A stretch of DNA of 64,000 bases from Bedellia somnulentella (GCA_963576735.1 OY755170.1:17902875-17966874), one strand, 5' to 3'. Counted from the stretch's first letter, positions 45,051-56,257 are shown. The notes: generated by a model not told the origin, from the sequence alone. Translations and numbers: made by a program.

Positions 45051-48000
45051 GTAACTAAACATTACGTAATATTTTTTCCTTTTAGTTTTAGCAACAATAA
45101 CAGCTGCCCTGAGTTTAGATTAAAAGTATTTACATAACTATTATTAATGTCCATTTATATTATGCTTATTTATTGCAGGATAAGGCTGTTAGTGAGGAGG
45201 TGTTAGGACTTCTCCGTTCCGCTTCAGGAAAAGCAAGATTACTTGCTACTCAGAAAATGCAACAGTTTCAAGGTAATTTCATTTTTGTAGTTTTCTTATG
45301 GAATTTGAGTATCAACACTAGGTTACGTTTACACGTTACACTACGTTTTTTCTACGTACCTTTCAGCGCAAGTTATATATGAAAAACCTCACCGTTGTTC
45401 ATGAAAAGCTAGTATGTCCAAATCGAGAGTTCATTGCACTATCTTGAAATTATTATACATTTCATGAAATTCCAAATACAAATATTTCGCATTAGAGGTT
45501 CGACAGACATTGAGAATCAAAGTCTCGGCCACCAAACTTTTGCCTGATAATACAACGGATGCAAATTGAGGTGGTGTTTGGTATTAATATTATTATGTAT
45601 TCAGCATAGCAGATAGAGCCAGGAACATCCCGATCTTGGGTACTCGAGACTTTAAACTAAAAATACAACACTTTAATCTTATTCAGATCCTAGGACTCAT
45701 CTTATGAAGAAACAAACTGTACAATTTTTTTTTGTTATTTTAGGCCTTTGTTATAATAACATGAACGACAGTGAAGACGAACAGTTTCCGACAACGGTGG
45801 AAGATCTTCAAGGATTCTGGGACATGGTGTCTCTTCAAGTGAAAAATGTAGTCGAAACCTATGCTCAAATTGCACGGTTGAAGGCAAACAACTGGGAGGA
45901 GGTATTGTATATATAATTTATAGTGGAAATTGAATTTAATTCAACTAATATAATAAATGCGATTTATTATGTTTGTGTAAGTGACGTTATAATTCTAAAT
46001 TAGCTAAGCTCTAGTGTCAGCTAAGAATTGTTGGACCCCATCCTTCACTCATACCGTGGGTGAGGCACACGGCAACTCAGGGTATTGAGAGTTTTCAGTG
46101 ATTGGTGGCGTCTTCAGTTGTGGTATTTTTTTCGATGATGACGATGCTTTCCTTGTACCTCATCGGTTCTCCTTTGTACAGCAGCTGAGCATCTGAGCAA
46201 TTGTTAAATTAAAAGATTTGGCTGACCCTTTTTGTTATTAAAGTCGTGAGACCTGAGTCATGAGACCTGAGTCATGAGACGATGTGTCCCGAACGGGGAA
46301 GATATTTGGTATTTATTATAAGTAATAATTTAGATTATAAAGAGTTCTACTTAAATCGTGTATATAGGGGTGTCAAAGGCCTTTCAGAGTAAACTAGAAT
46401 GATTTACTTAGTTCACTAATCATTGTCGTCTAATAGAATTTAAAGAAATTGCCTTTATGCTAATAAGTTACATTGCCCCATTAGCCTCCTGTGAGGAGAG
46501 GTATATTCTATTCACAATAATATAATAATACAAATATGTACTAAATACTATACTTATATACTAAATTTAATATAGAAATATTAATTTTATACTAGAGATT
46601 GATTTTGAATATACATACATACATACCTATGTATTTACGGCTGAAAATCCCTGGAAGGGGTAGCCAGAACTGGGGAATTAGAAATTCTTCATTTGAAAGT
46701 TGAGTCACTCAACTTGAGTGTTGAAAAGATGGTAAAATAAAAGTTTTTGGTGATGGGTCTCAAACCGCATTGCCAAAAAATCCTTTAAAATGCTCTAATA
46801 CAATTAGTCGCCTCTTAATGGAAGAAATGGGGTAGTATTATTCTAAGCCGACACCACACAGCTTAACTAGTCATAATTACATAACAACAATTCAAATTCA
46901 GAAGCGATGGAAAACACATCCAAATTATTTATGTGAGATATGTTTAATCACTTATTTCTAACATTGAGTATTAATTACAAGCAAGATAACTGTTAAGCTG
47001 TGTAGTATCGGCTTAGAATAGCACTACCCCATTCGTACGTAAGAGGCTACTAACGATTTGGGGCTTTTAAGGGATTTTTGGGCGATGCGGTTGGAGACCC
47101 ATCACCAACAAACTTTGTTTCACCATCTTTTCCCCCACGCAACTTCCAAAAGTGGCTGAGGAATTTCTGATTCCCTAGCTCTGGCTACCCCTTCAAGGGA
47201 TTTACAGCCGTGATTATATGTATGTATGTATGTACAACTATCAAAGGAAGTCTGCAAAGATATTTAAAATTAAATAGTAAGTAGGAAATCAGCAGCGTTC
47301 TTTACCTTTAAATTTGTATGTCATCATGTAGCGTTCCACATCTCCTATCCAGCAGTTTTATCTGTATTAGAGCTAAGTTTAAGCCAAAGGCCTTACGCTT
47401 ATTACTTTAGAATATCATTGCCATTTATTTTTCTGTAGTAAGTAGCATTGAGTTGAAATTGAGTTGTAAGTCCATCGTATAATTTTATACGATTTATCCC
47501 AAGTTCAACAAATGTGTTCTCTTCCAGGAGGCGCCAGTGGCCAAGCCGGCGATGGGCGCATCCCCCGCCACGCCGCGGCGTCGGACCCGGCCTTCTCCCA
47601 ACAGCAGTGAGAAGGCACGACTGGCTGCACAGAAACGAGAGGATGGCAGGAAAGCTATGCTTGAGTATTTGAGGTGTTTTATCATGTTTTACCACATTCC
47701 ATTAAGGGCCTCCCGCATTGCGTCGCTTTTGCACTCACTCTTACGTCAAATTTACTGAGGTACATACATACATACATATTCTCACGCCGTTAGTTCCCAT
47801 TGGGGTAGGCAGAGACTATCGATCGCCACTTTGTACGATCCTGGCAAACCTCTCTGGCTTCGTTTACATCCATCAATCTTTTCATACATGCTCTTTTATT
47901 ACTGAGGTACAGCGACGGAAAAAACGCGCGCGCAGTTAAAATGTACTTTATTGAGTTTTATTGAATCACTATAATGATTAAATGAAAAGTTAAACATCAA

Positions 48001-51000
48001 AATTATAGCTCTTAAACCCACGCGTATATACATACACAATGAGTTCACACGTATGTTATGCAAGTGGAGCCTACAAGGTTTTTATGAAAAAAATAGCATG
48101 TTGCAATAAAAAAAAATTAAGACCATGAACTAATCACCAACATATATTATATTGTTGTTGTATTGTATTATTTCTGAGCTGTGGAGTGTTATTTTTTAGC
48201 TGTGCTTAGAATAGCACTAGCCCATTTCTTCCGGTGGGTGTACGTAAGCAGCGACTAACGGTATTGGGGCTTTTAAGGGATTTTTGGGCGATGCGGTTGG
48301 AGACCAATCACGCAACTTCAAAAAGTGGCTGAGGAATTTTTGATTCCTTAGCTCTGGCTACCCCTTCTAGGGATGTATAGCCGTGAGTATATGTATGTAT
48401 GTATATTATATTCATGTTGCAAACCAAAATATCAGTTTTAGAAAGTTATTCACTCCGAAACTAAACAAAACTATTTTGGAAATGTGTCAGGATTTAAATT
48501 GATATCATATAATAATCCGTGATATCCGCGTAACTGGTCGGACGTCGTACGATCTATTGGTCATTGTTTAACGATAATGTCTAATCTTGTGAAATGTTGT
48601 AATTGTAATGTCGTTATCAACGAAGTACTTGCATTTATTTGTAACAAAATCGATGTTATGGATGAAGAGAGTATCAGCCGTATATGTGTTAGTGCGTTTT
48701 CAGAAAATGAAATAGTGGAGGCCAAAGCGCTATTATGTGAATCGTTATCAATGAGAATCAAAACTCGAAAAAGGCAGGGGAAGACGCTACGGGACATCGA
48801 CGACATTATCTGTACTGTGAAGGAAATAGACCCTGAAAAATTACCTGTTTTCGTTGCGAGAGATTTGCAAAAACTACCACCGGTGCATTTCGATCACGTA
48901 GATGTGACCAGGTTACTTAAAGATCTTGTCAAATTACGCTCAGATATAGACCGTATGTATGAGAATTTTGTCACATTGAAACAGTTAGAAAAAGTAACAA
49001 AAGACATAAATATATTGAAGAGAATTTCTGCTATGAATAATTTACCGTTAAACGTTAATTCCAAACGAGGTGCTTGTTTGATAAACAGTTTTGAATGTGA
49101 TAGTGGTCCAATGGGATTGCAGACAGGTGATTGTGAGAATAAATCGTATGATAGTATCGTCAATTCATCTTCACCTATAAGTAACGTAAATCTCAGCAAT
49201 AAGTCACATAAATCAACGGTTTTGTCAAAAGATTCCAACCTACCCATAACAAGTAACATAAATACGCGGGTCGCATCAAAAACCCAGCTGACCAGCCGCT
49301 CGAGCGAGCCGATGACTCATACTGCACCAAACACAATGATACACACGGATGACGCGCTCGGTATTGGCAGCGTAATAATATAAGACGTTTGCTTCAGTTG
49401 CACTAGAGGGTGGCAAATTTAAACCAGAATTTCATACGGATGAATGGATGGTTGTACAGAAGAAAAGATTAAGAAACCGTTTTACGGGCTGCAGGGGAAA
49501 AGCATCTGTGGAGCCTAATGATAATTTTAGGGCGGCGGATATAAAGACTCCTCTATTTATTTATCAAGTTTCAAAGGAAGCCACAGCTGATGGTGTAGTT
49601 AACTATGTTAAAAATAAGTCGAATATAACTGTTTTAGTTGAAAAAATAAATACCAAGAGGGATTACGGCTGTTTTAAGATGTTTGTACCCAAACACAAAT
49701 TGGATATCTTCTTGAAGGACGATTTTTGGCCAGAAGGAGTAGCCTATCGCCAATTTATTGAATTTAGAAATCGAAAAGGAGACAGAGATAACAAATTTCT
49801 GAAAAAGGATACTTATGTTACCCAAAAATAATGACTGTTAACCCCATAAAAATTATAACGTATAATTGTAAAGGTGTTATTCGATCGGTTGATTGCGTTA
49901 GAAGACTACGTGAATTTGCGGATGTGATTGCACTACAGGAAACTTGGAACTACCCCATGACATAAGTTTTCTTGCAAGTATAAGTGATAACTTTGCTTAT
50001 GTTGGAAATTCTGCTGTCGACACATCTACTGGAGTGCTCAAAGGTAGGCCATACGGAGGTGTGGCCTTTCTCTGGAGAAAAACTTCGTGCCCGTGTGTAA
50101 CGGTTGTGCCTTGTACTAGTGCGAGACTTGCGGCAATTCGAATTTCGTGCAATAATAGTAGTGTTTTGTGTATAACAGTGTATATGCCAACTGCATCTAC
50201 GGATAACTTAATTGAGTTTACGGAAGTGTTAAGTGAAATTTCCGCCCTGATAGAAAGTACCCGTATAGAATCTGTTTTTATTCTCGGTGACTTCAACGCA
50301 CACCCAGGTGAGTTGTTTGCTGGAGAGTTACTTAACTTTTGTGATGAACAGTTGTGGTCGTACGTGGACTTTGAACTTTTACCACCAGATACGTATACTT
50401 TTATAAGTGAGGCTCACGGCTGCAGACGATGGTTAGATCACTGTATAGTGACGGGTGCGGCGAGAGCCCTTGTTAGGAACATATCAGTTATACATGACGT
50501 GTATTGGTCAGATCATGATCCTTTATTGATTGAGTGTTGTATTAATCTAGTGACATCTAAGATTCCATTACCTACTAACTCACTTAATCAGGTTATATGG
50601 GGTGAAAGAGATCAAGGTCAAATTAATATGTTTACTATGACTTATGTAACTCAAAACTCAAAAACATTAACTTTATCAGCGAATTTTCTGACTGTGCAAA
50701 TAAACTTTGTAATGACCAGAATCATAAAATGTTGATTGATAAATTATATAAGGATATTGTTTCTATAATGGTTAATGGTTGAGGCAGCACAATTGAGTTG
50801 TAATAATAATGTTAAGAGAAAATACAGATATATAACCGGTTGGAATAAACATGTAAGCGCAGCTCACAGGCAGGCCAGGCTTTGTTATTGTTACGACATC
50901 TGTTCGCAAGTAGGAGATAGGATTTGCCACTACTAGATTATACTAGATGGCGTTACTAGTATTTAATGAGTCGCCATGATATCTGTTGCTGAAGGAAGTG

Positions 51001-54000
51001 TCACTACTAGAGAACAGATGGCGTTACTAGTATTTTAATAAGTAAAAAAAGGAATTACTAGATGTTTCTCAAATATCGACTTTTCGAGAATGTGGTACTA
51101 GAACTTTCTGTAATATTCGCGTATTTGAGATTTGGCATATATAAAGAGCGACGCGTGCTACGGAGTTATTCGAGTGCGAAGAACTAAAGCGAGAACAAGC
51201 GAAATACTAGAGCGGAATATTTCGCTTGTTCTCGCTGTTCCGATTACGGAAATAAGCTTAACGGTGTGGACAGTGTTACTATAACGGAGTAAATTAGTGT
51301 TGTTAATTAGTGCGAGTATCGATAGTTAATTATCGATAGTGTTTGTTGTGTTGTGTAAAGTGCGTTATTGGTCAATAAATATAATTACACCTTATTGCAC
51401 GAAAGTGTGACTGGTATTTATCAAATTAAGAACCCGGTACGTAACATTATCAACTCTGGGCATTGCACGGTAAACCAGCCACCGGTTTCTATTTTAACGA
51501 TATGTACGAATCTCTGAAATTATTTAAGACTAAATTAAAATTCTGTCAGAACAATGCTCAACAGATAAAAATGGACATCATAGCTAAACATCACAAGAAT
51601 AAAAATTTTAGTAAATTTTGGAAAAGCACAAATAATTTGAACCCAAAGCCAGGTCTTCCTGTGAGTGTTGATGGTTTGAATAATCCACATGAGATTGCTA
51701 ACGCCTTTCGGCGTCATTTTAGAGTACAGTCACTGCTTGCGGAAACGACTCCAGAGTCCAGCGCTGAGCCATGCCTTGGTGACTGTAATGTTAGATTCTC
51801 TGCCAAAGAAGTTGCCTCTATTATTAAGGGTATGGTCAGAGGTAAGTCTCCAGGGCAGGATGGGCTCAGCGTTGAACACTTGAGATTCGCTGGTGTGCAC
51901 CTGCCTATAGTCCTTGCCATGTTTTATAATTTATGTTTGTCGCATTGTCACTTACCGGAGGACTTGCTGTACACTGTAGTTGTGCCTATTGTAAAAAACA
52001 AGACGGGAGACGTGTCAGATTCGTCCAACTACGGGCCTATATCACTAGCTACGATTATAGCGAAGGTTTTGGATAGTTTGCTGGATAAACAGCTTGAGAG
52101 ACACAGTCATTTAAATGATGCTCAATTTGGTTTTTGCCCTGGCCTTTCTACGGAAAGTGCCATATTTTCTCTTCAGCAGACTGTCCAATACTACACGACA
52201 AGAAAGACACCTGTTTTTGCCTGTTATTTGGACTTATCGAAAGCTTTTGACCTGGTGAGTTATGATGTACTATGGCAGAAGATTCGATGTGACACAGATG
52301 TGCCAGTGGAAATTGTGTCATTGTTTAAATATTGGTACAACAATCAGACAAATTGTGTTAAATGGGCGGGGGTGCGGTCGGAAGTGTATAGGTTGGAGTG
52401 CGGCGTGAGGCAGGGGGGGCTGAGCTCTCCACGGCTCTTCAACCTGTACATGAACCGACTCATTGAGGAGCTCAGCAGTACCGGTGTCGGCTGTCATGTA
52501 GACGGAGTTTGTATGAACAACATTAGTTATGCGGACGACATGGTGCTGCTGAGCCCCTCGCTTGGTGCTCTACGTCGATTACTACATATTTGTGAAGCCT
52601 ATGCGGAATCCCATGGTCTAAGGTATAACCCTAAGAAGAGCGAGTTTATGGTGTTTAAAGCCGGGAAGAAAACATATTCTGAATTACCACTTCTTAACTT
52701 GTGTGGTGCCCCTCTTAAGAAGGTGGACAAATTTAAATATCTGGGCCATTGGGTGACGGAGGGCATGTCGGACGACATTGACATTGAGCGAGAGCGAAGA
52801 GCGCTGTCAGTACGGTGTAACATGTTGGCTCGCAGGTTTGCACGGTGTACTAATGATGTTAAGGTTACACTCTTTAAGGCGTTTTGCCAAACCTTTTACA
52901 CGTGCAGCCTGTGGGTCCACTACACACAGCGTGCTTACAGCGCTCTTCGCGTCCAATATAACAATGCATTCAGAGTGTTGTTGAAGCTCCCACGATTTTG
53001 TAGCGCATCAGCTATGTTCGCGGAGGCTACGACCAGCGATTTCTACGCCATAATAAGAAGCCGTACGGCCTCCATGCTTCAGCGCGTTCGTGCGAGCTCC
53101 AACAGCATTCTGCGTGTGTTGAGTGACAGGTGGGACTCCCCACTGCTCCGGCACTGGGTGAGACTGCACACCGCCAGTTGCCGGTAGTATTATTCAGAGC
53201 AGTACAATTTATGTCTTTGTATTTAATTTTAAATGTTATTTTTGTTCCTAACATAGGTATTTAAGTTCTTGTGATTACTAACAACTATATGGATGAATAA
53301 TCCGAAATAAATGATTTTAATTTGATGATTTGATATAATAACATATAATTAGTGAATGTTGTAGGTTGCATGCATGATAACGTGTCACGTTACCTGAGCG
53401 AGAGCTCACCCTAAGCGATAGAGGAACGATAAGCATAAGGGCACGGTGATAGTATCACCATACAATTCTGTCGAGTTTTTTTTCATTTTTTTTTAGAAAC
53501 GAACGGTGATAGGCCTTCTGGGAACTATAAATAACAGGTGACAATAATGTAAAGTGATGTTCAGAAGTACTATTACCTTTGCCTCCTCTTCGGGAACATA
53601 CGGGGCGTGTACATATGGATCTTCGAGTCTTTTGAATACACCAAATTAAAATGTTGTTTATTCGTGTGTGTACAGTGGAAAAATACTCTAACGATATAAT
53701 TGTCCTAGGATTCCCATTGAAAACTGGAAGTGCTGAAGTATAGCTAATTGTTGATCCAACCTGGGTATAAAATGTTTGAGTTCGTTGGTCAGAAGAGAAG
53801 ATAATACCTTGTTTTATTTTAATAAGCGATCAAAATAAAACAACATTCGACTACATACATTGCACTAATTAGTTAATTTATTGTTATTTCCAGACGTCAG
53901 GCTCGTGAACGCCAGCGGGCTGCGTTGTCGCAGGTCCCGGGCACCAGTCGCGAACATCAGGTATGAGTAAATATTTGACCAATCTATACTAATGTTAATT

Positions 54001-54409
54001 TGATGGCTAGTATCCCCAGATTTCCAATTTTCTATCACATACTTTGTTAATTTTGCAACACTCCAACAGAGGCTCTATTAATCCTGTTCAGTATAATTTT
54101 CTACATGTTGAGTGTATTAACTGTTAAGTCGAGAATTAAAAGGACTTAGAATTGACCTTAACAACATATGAAATCGGCGCAGTCATAGTTTTTCTTGACA
54201 ATTGTCTGACTTGTCAGAGTGGTGAAATAGGGGCCAGGTGACAAATTCACGTGATGTTCAGAAGTATTAGTATCTCTGCTTGTATAGATTTTCGGCGTGA
54301 ACGTTTATGTTATATTATGTTACTATCTAAACTGAATTTTATATTTCTTTGATTGCAGGAAGTGGAAATCTTCGTGGGCCGCGCGAAGCCATCCCAAGTA
54401 GCGCTCTAG
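44415..54409 (+). CDS. mars: mars-like DLGAP/GKAP-family protein (HURP/DLGAP5 type), 6 coding exons
   Basis: Exons: 44415-45050, 45179-45272, 45744-45901, 47528-47673, 53894-53960, 54359-54409. Phases join and the total is 1152 nt (383 residues). The GKAP domain spans about residues 179-296: DARYFLALEKIETQRLLEMA, LLRSASGKARLLATQKMQQF, GLCYNNM, then LQGFWDMVSLQVKNVVETYA and RLKANNWEE. The FWDMV...QV block with the preceding SA.GKA.LL..KM.QF is diagnostic. A basic Arg/Lys-rich tail follows. HURP/Mars proteins bind and stabilise spindle microtubules near chromosomes; synaptic DLGAP1-4 are longer and end in a PDZ ligand that is absent here. Intron 4 (6.2 kb) is filled by a LINE. Confidence 0.86.
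45179..45272 (+). CDS. mars: mars exon 2
   Basis: DKAVSEEVLGLLRSASGKAR then LLATQKMQQFQ, core of the GKAP domain. Acceptor TTGCAG, donor AAG|GTAATT, phase 1. Confidence 0.9.
45744..45901 (+). CDS. mars: mars exon 3
   Basis: GLCYNNMNDSEDEQFPTTVE then DLQGFWDMVSLQVKNVVETY, the family signature. Acceptor ATTTTAG, donor GAG|GTATTG, phase 0. Confidence 0.92.
46020..46130 (+). repeat. Possible decayed head of the RTE-linked SINE
   Basis: AGTGTCAGCTAAGAATT, ACCCCATC and ACCGTGGGTGAGGCACACGG follow the order of the SINE head, with low identity and no tail. Confidence 0.25.
46247..46285. repeat. Short tandem repeat of a 14-bp unit
   Basis: GAGACCTGAGTCAT occurs twice in tandem, followed by a partial third unit. 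Confidence 0.85.
46611..46868 (-). mobile_element. RTE-linked SINE (mars intron 3)
   Basis: Minus strand; head TGTGTGGTGTCGGCTTAG, tail CCGTAAATACATAGG with TATG repeats. It contains a small duplication near the ACTCAACTT block. About 130 bp from a plus-strand copy, so the pair could fold in the transcript. Confidence 0.85.
46996..47234 (+). mobile_element. Full-length RTE-linked SINE (mars intron 3)
   Basis: Starts AGCTGTGTAGTATCGGCTTA, lacks part of the head (ATTTCTTCCGGTGGG), and ends GTGATTATATG(TATG)n. Confidence 0.88.
47528..47673 (+). CDS. mars: mars exon 4
   Basis: EAPVAKPAMGASPATPRRRT then RPSPNSSEKARLAAQKREDG and RKAMLEYL, a basic segment with Ser/Thr-Pro sites. Acceptor CTTCCAG, donor GAG|GTGTTT, phase 2. 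The GC-rich 5' half differs from its AT-rich surroundings. Confidence 0.85.
47765..47898 (-). mobile_element. 5'-truncated RTE fragment with 13-bp target duplication
   Basis: 134 bp of the RTE 3' end on the minus strand, from the AGAGCATGTATGAAAAG block to the TATG tail. TTACTGAGGTACA flanks it exactly at 47752-47764 and 47899-47911. It lies about 90 bp after the exon 4 donor of mars. Confidence 0.92.
48177..48402 (+). mobile_element. RTE-linked SINE with internal loss
   Basis: The head is rearranged (GAGCTGTGGAGTG before TGTGCTTAGAATAGCACTAG), and part of the CCATCTTTTCCCC region is deleted. The tail is intact with TATG repeats. Confidence 0.8.
48577..49831 (+). pseudogene. LINE ORF1, one frameshift
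   Basis: The first part (48577-49383) begins MSNLVKCCNCNVVINEVLAF, with a CxxC plus later Cys pattern suggestive of a small zinc site. It continues with a helical segment LKDLVKLRSDIDRMYENFVT (likely coiled coil) and a Ser-rich part. The second part, in another frame (from about 49379; ATG at 49448), includes ALEGGKFKPEFHTDEWMVVQ, the RNA-binding-like GVVNYVKNKSNITVLVEKIN and FWPEGVAYRQFIEFRNRK. The frame is lost around 49371-49380. The order fits ORF1 proteins of CR1-group LINEs. Confidence 0.7.
49829..49833 (+). promoter_or_regulatory. TAATG stop-start overlap between LINE ORF1 and ORF2
   Basis: The ORF1 stop TAA (49829-49831) shares its last A with the ORF2 start ATG (49831-49833). A UAAUG junction is known in the silkworm LINE SART1 to couple ORF2 translation to ORF1 termination; the same arrangement here suggests such coupling in the intact parent element. 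Confidence 0.75.
50945..51035. repeat. Direct repeat in the LTR upstream region
   Basis: AGATGGCGTTACTAGTATTT occurs at 50945-50964 and again at 51016-51035, preceded in both cases by ACTACTAGA-like sequence. Upstream of the TATA box, they may be enhancer units. Confidence 0.7.
51188..51236. repeat. Perfect 19-bp hairpin downstream of the LTR TATA box
   Basis: AGCGAGAACAAGCGAAATA at 51188-51206 is exactly inverted at 51218-51236, with an 11-nt loop. It begins about 42 bp after the TATA box, so it would lie in the 5' leader of the LTR transcript. Confidence 0.9.
53894..53960 (+). CDS. mars: mars exon 5
   Basis: Completes an Arg codon and encodes RQARERQRAALSQVPGTSRE then HQ. Acceptor ATTTCCAG, donor CAG|GTATGA, phase 0. 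Arg-rich helix continuing the basic tail of exon 4. Confidence 0.75.
54359..54409 (+). CDS. mars: mars exon 6 (terminal)
   Basis: EVEIFVGRAKPSQVAL then TAG at 54407-54409. Acceptor TGATTGCAG. A candidate poly(A) signal AATAAA lies at 54708-54713. Confidence 0.72.
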   Translation, partial: EVEIFVGRAKPSQVAL

Positions 54410-55768
54410 GAGGCTGCAGCACCTTCCCTAACTCTTCTCGACGGCTGACTTTCTAACACTTATATCAGATTGTGAACGATTTATTTAGAGATTTGTAACT
54501 GTTTCAGCGTAAGATGGGTTACGGGAATAATAATCCGTTTATAATATACTATTTGGTATTTGCTCATTGATCTATGTGAGCAATACCTATATATCAAGCA
54601 TATGTTTCTATTGAATGTGTAGTGGATCTGATTGTATTGTGAGAACTAAAGACAGTATTTTTTATTTGATTTAAGTTTAGTAGTTTTGGCAGATACGATA
54701 TGTAACTAATAAAAAAACAAAATGAAACATACTAAATCCGATGAACTAAATAAGGATGTCGGGAGCCATGCTTCCGAATGTAAGCAATAGGCTGGAATTC
54801 TCATTATTTATAAAAAATGATTTCTTTGGTATATTATATACAAGAACGTATAAACTAAAGCAGTATAACCTTTTCTATGGCTAATGTTCCAAAGTACACC
54901 TTATTTTTTATATGTTTCATATACGAATATATATAGTGGTTGACAATCGGTACTTAGTTGAGTAACCAGTCTCAAATTTGAATGGGGTAATTGAGTGTTC
55001 TAATTTTGTTCTATTTTTAAGATCTGTATTTTTTTTGTAATATTTGTTGTTCATTAGTATGTAATAGAAGTAATTGGACTTATGAAGTAGCGAATGTACT
55101 ACAGAAACGAACGTATTCGCTATATTCGTTTGTAATAGATATAAATAATCCGCACACCATGGGAAAGTAAATATTCGTGAACCAACTGCATTTAAAAGTC
55201 GATAGATCATTTCTTTTGACTTTGTTATTGTTATGATTATGTCATAATTATTGTCTCTATTTTGTGTTAATTAAATACAAATTTGTTGAGCAAATAAGTA
55301 TTTATCATTATTCATAAAAGACAAGCATGTACCGAGAAGTTTGGATTTTACAAACTTAGTTTTCAATTTGTTCTTCTTACTTAACCACATATGATTTATG
55401 CATGTTTTTCAATTAAAATTTCAGTTAATACGATAATGATTTTTAGTGTGTTTACTAAACACGTAAAGACCTTATAATCCATGAGTGTAACCATAATAAT
55501 AAGATGCACTTAAAAAATTACTGCACTTGAAGAAACGTGATGTCTTTGGCCTTTTGTCTATACGCGGGTCTACCAAAGGATTTTTTCCTAGAACATTTAT
55601 ACTATATAAAATTTATAAGTTGCCTCTGGGCATTTATTAATCTATATACATATGTGTTATTTACACAATTTATTACCTCATGAACGATTGAATCGATTAA
55701 GCTGAAAATTCATGGGGAGGAAAATTAGAACCAGGAAAAGGACATAGGAGACTTTTTATAATATTATG
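54410..55768. other. mars 3' UTR and downstream non-coding DNA
   Basis: No gene is seen. The piece 55660-55768 (TTAAGCTGAAAATTCATGG, then GGACATAGGAGACTTTT) resembles the interior of a common lepidopteran repeat, interrupted by the SINE that follows and resuming at about 56052. Confidence 0.45.
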
Positions 55769-55779
55769 AATAGGAAATA

Positions 55780-56040
55780 GTGCCGTGTAGTGTCGGCTTA
55801 GAATAACACTACCCCATTTCTATCCGTGGGTGATCGTAAGAGGCGACTAAGGGTATAGGGGCTTCTTAAGTGATTTTTGGGCGATGTGGTTGGAGACCCG
55901 TCACCAAAAACATTTATTTATTACTACCATCTTTTCCCCAATCAACTTCCAAAAGTGGCTGAGGAATTTCTCATTCCAAAGCTCTGGCTACCCCGTAAGG
56001 GATTTATAGCCGTGAGTATATGTATGTATGTCTGTATGTA
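55780..56040 (+). mobile_element. Full-length RTE-linked SINE with 11-bp target duplication
   Basis: Starts GTGCCGTGTAGTGTCGGCTT and ends GTGAGTATATG(TATG)n. AATAGGAAATA flanks it exactly at 55769-55779 and 56041-56051. It is inserted in an older repeat. Confidence 0.9.
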
Positions 56041-56257
56041 AATAGGAAATATTTTTTGTGTGTTGGTTCGTCGGTAACGAATTAGCTCAGAAATCGCTCA
56101 GCCAATTAATGGGAAACAATAGCTTTTAGAATTAGCATAGGCAATATATTCGATAAATAAATCATGCTAAATATCATAGGGTTACAGCGGAGAAAAATAT
56201 TCATCACCACTGTGCAAAGCTGGACCGGACCACTAGTAAATAATAAAAATCATAAGT

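Larger units (their letters stand above)
50889..51446 (+). mobile_element. Solo LTR (558 bp) of an LTR retrotransposon
   Basis: The ends are TGTTACG and its inverse CGTAACA, flanked by an exact 4-bp TTAT duplication (50885-50888, 51447-51450). Inside are a TATA box TATATAAAG (51138-51146) and AATAAA (51374-51379) in the expected order. No internal gag/pol region is present, so it is a recombination remnant. A 4-bp duplication with TG...CA ends fits Ty3/gypsy-type elements, but family cannot be proved. Orientation follows TATA and AATAAA. Confidence 0.88.
49831..53187 (+). pseudogene. LINE ORF2: endonuclease and reverse transcriptase, frameshifted and LTR-interrupted
   Basis: The endonuclease starts IKIITYNCKG and includes VIALQETW, GGVAFLWRK, FILGDFNAHPG and SDHDPLLIE, the APE motifs. 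The frame shifts near 49945, near 50685 and near 50775. A solo LTR then sits at 50889-51446; without it and one target copy the frame would run on. The RT part (51463-53187, 574 residues open) has KSPGQDGLSVEHL, YLDLSKAFDLV, GVRQGGLSSPRLFNLYMN and the catalytic YADDMVLLSP, then a C-terminal domain ending RLHTASCR. Palm residues are intact; only the upstream breaks disable it. Confidence 0.87.
48577..53335 (+). mobile_element. Two-ORF LINE of the CR1/L2 (Jockey-like) group inside mars intron 4
   Basis: ORF1 (48577-49831, one frameshift) and ORF2 (49831-53187, endonuclease then reverse transcriptase) overlap at TAATG. The 3' end is a short AT-rich UTR closing with TTTGATGATTTGAT, a short tandem tail of the kind seen in CR1/L2-group elements rather than poly(A). 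The exact 5' end and target duplication are not visible. A solo LTR interrupts ORF2 at 50889-51446. Clade within the group (CR1, Zenon, Daphne) is not settled. Confidence 0.85.

Noticed and set aside
54917..55210. 97-codon minus-strand frame
   Set aside because: AT-rich, rich in Tyr/Asn/Lys from composition, no motif or splice context.
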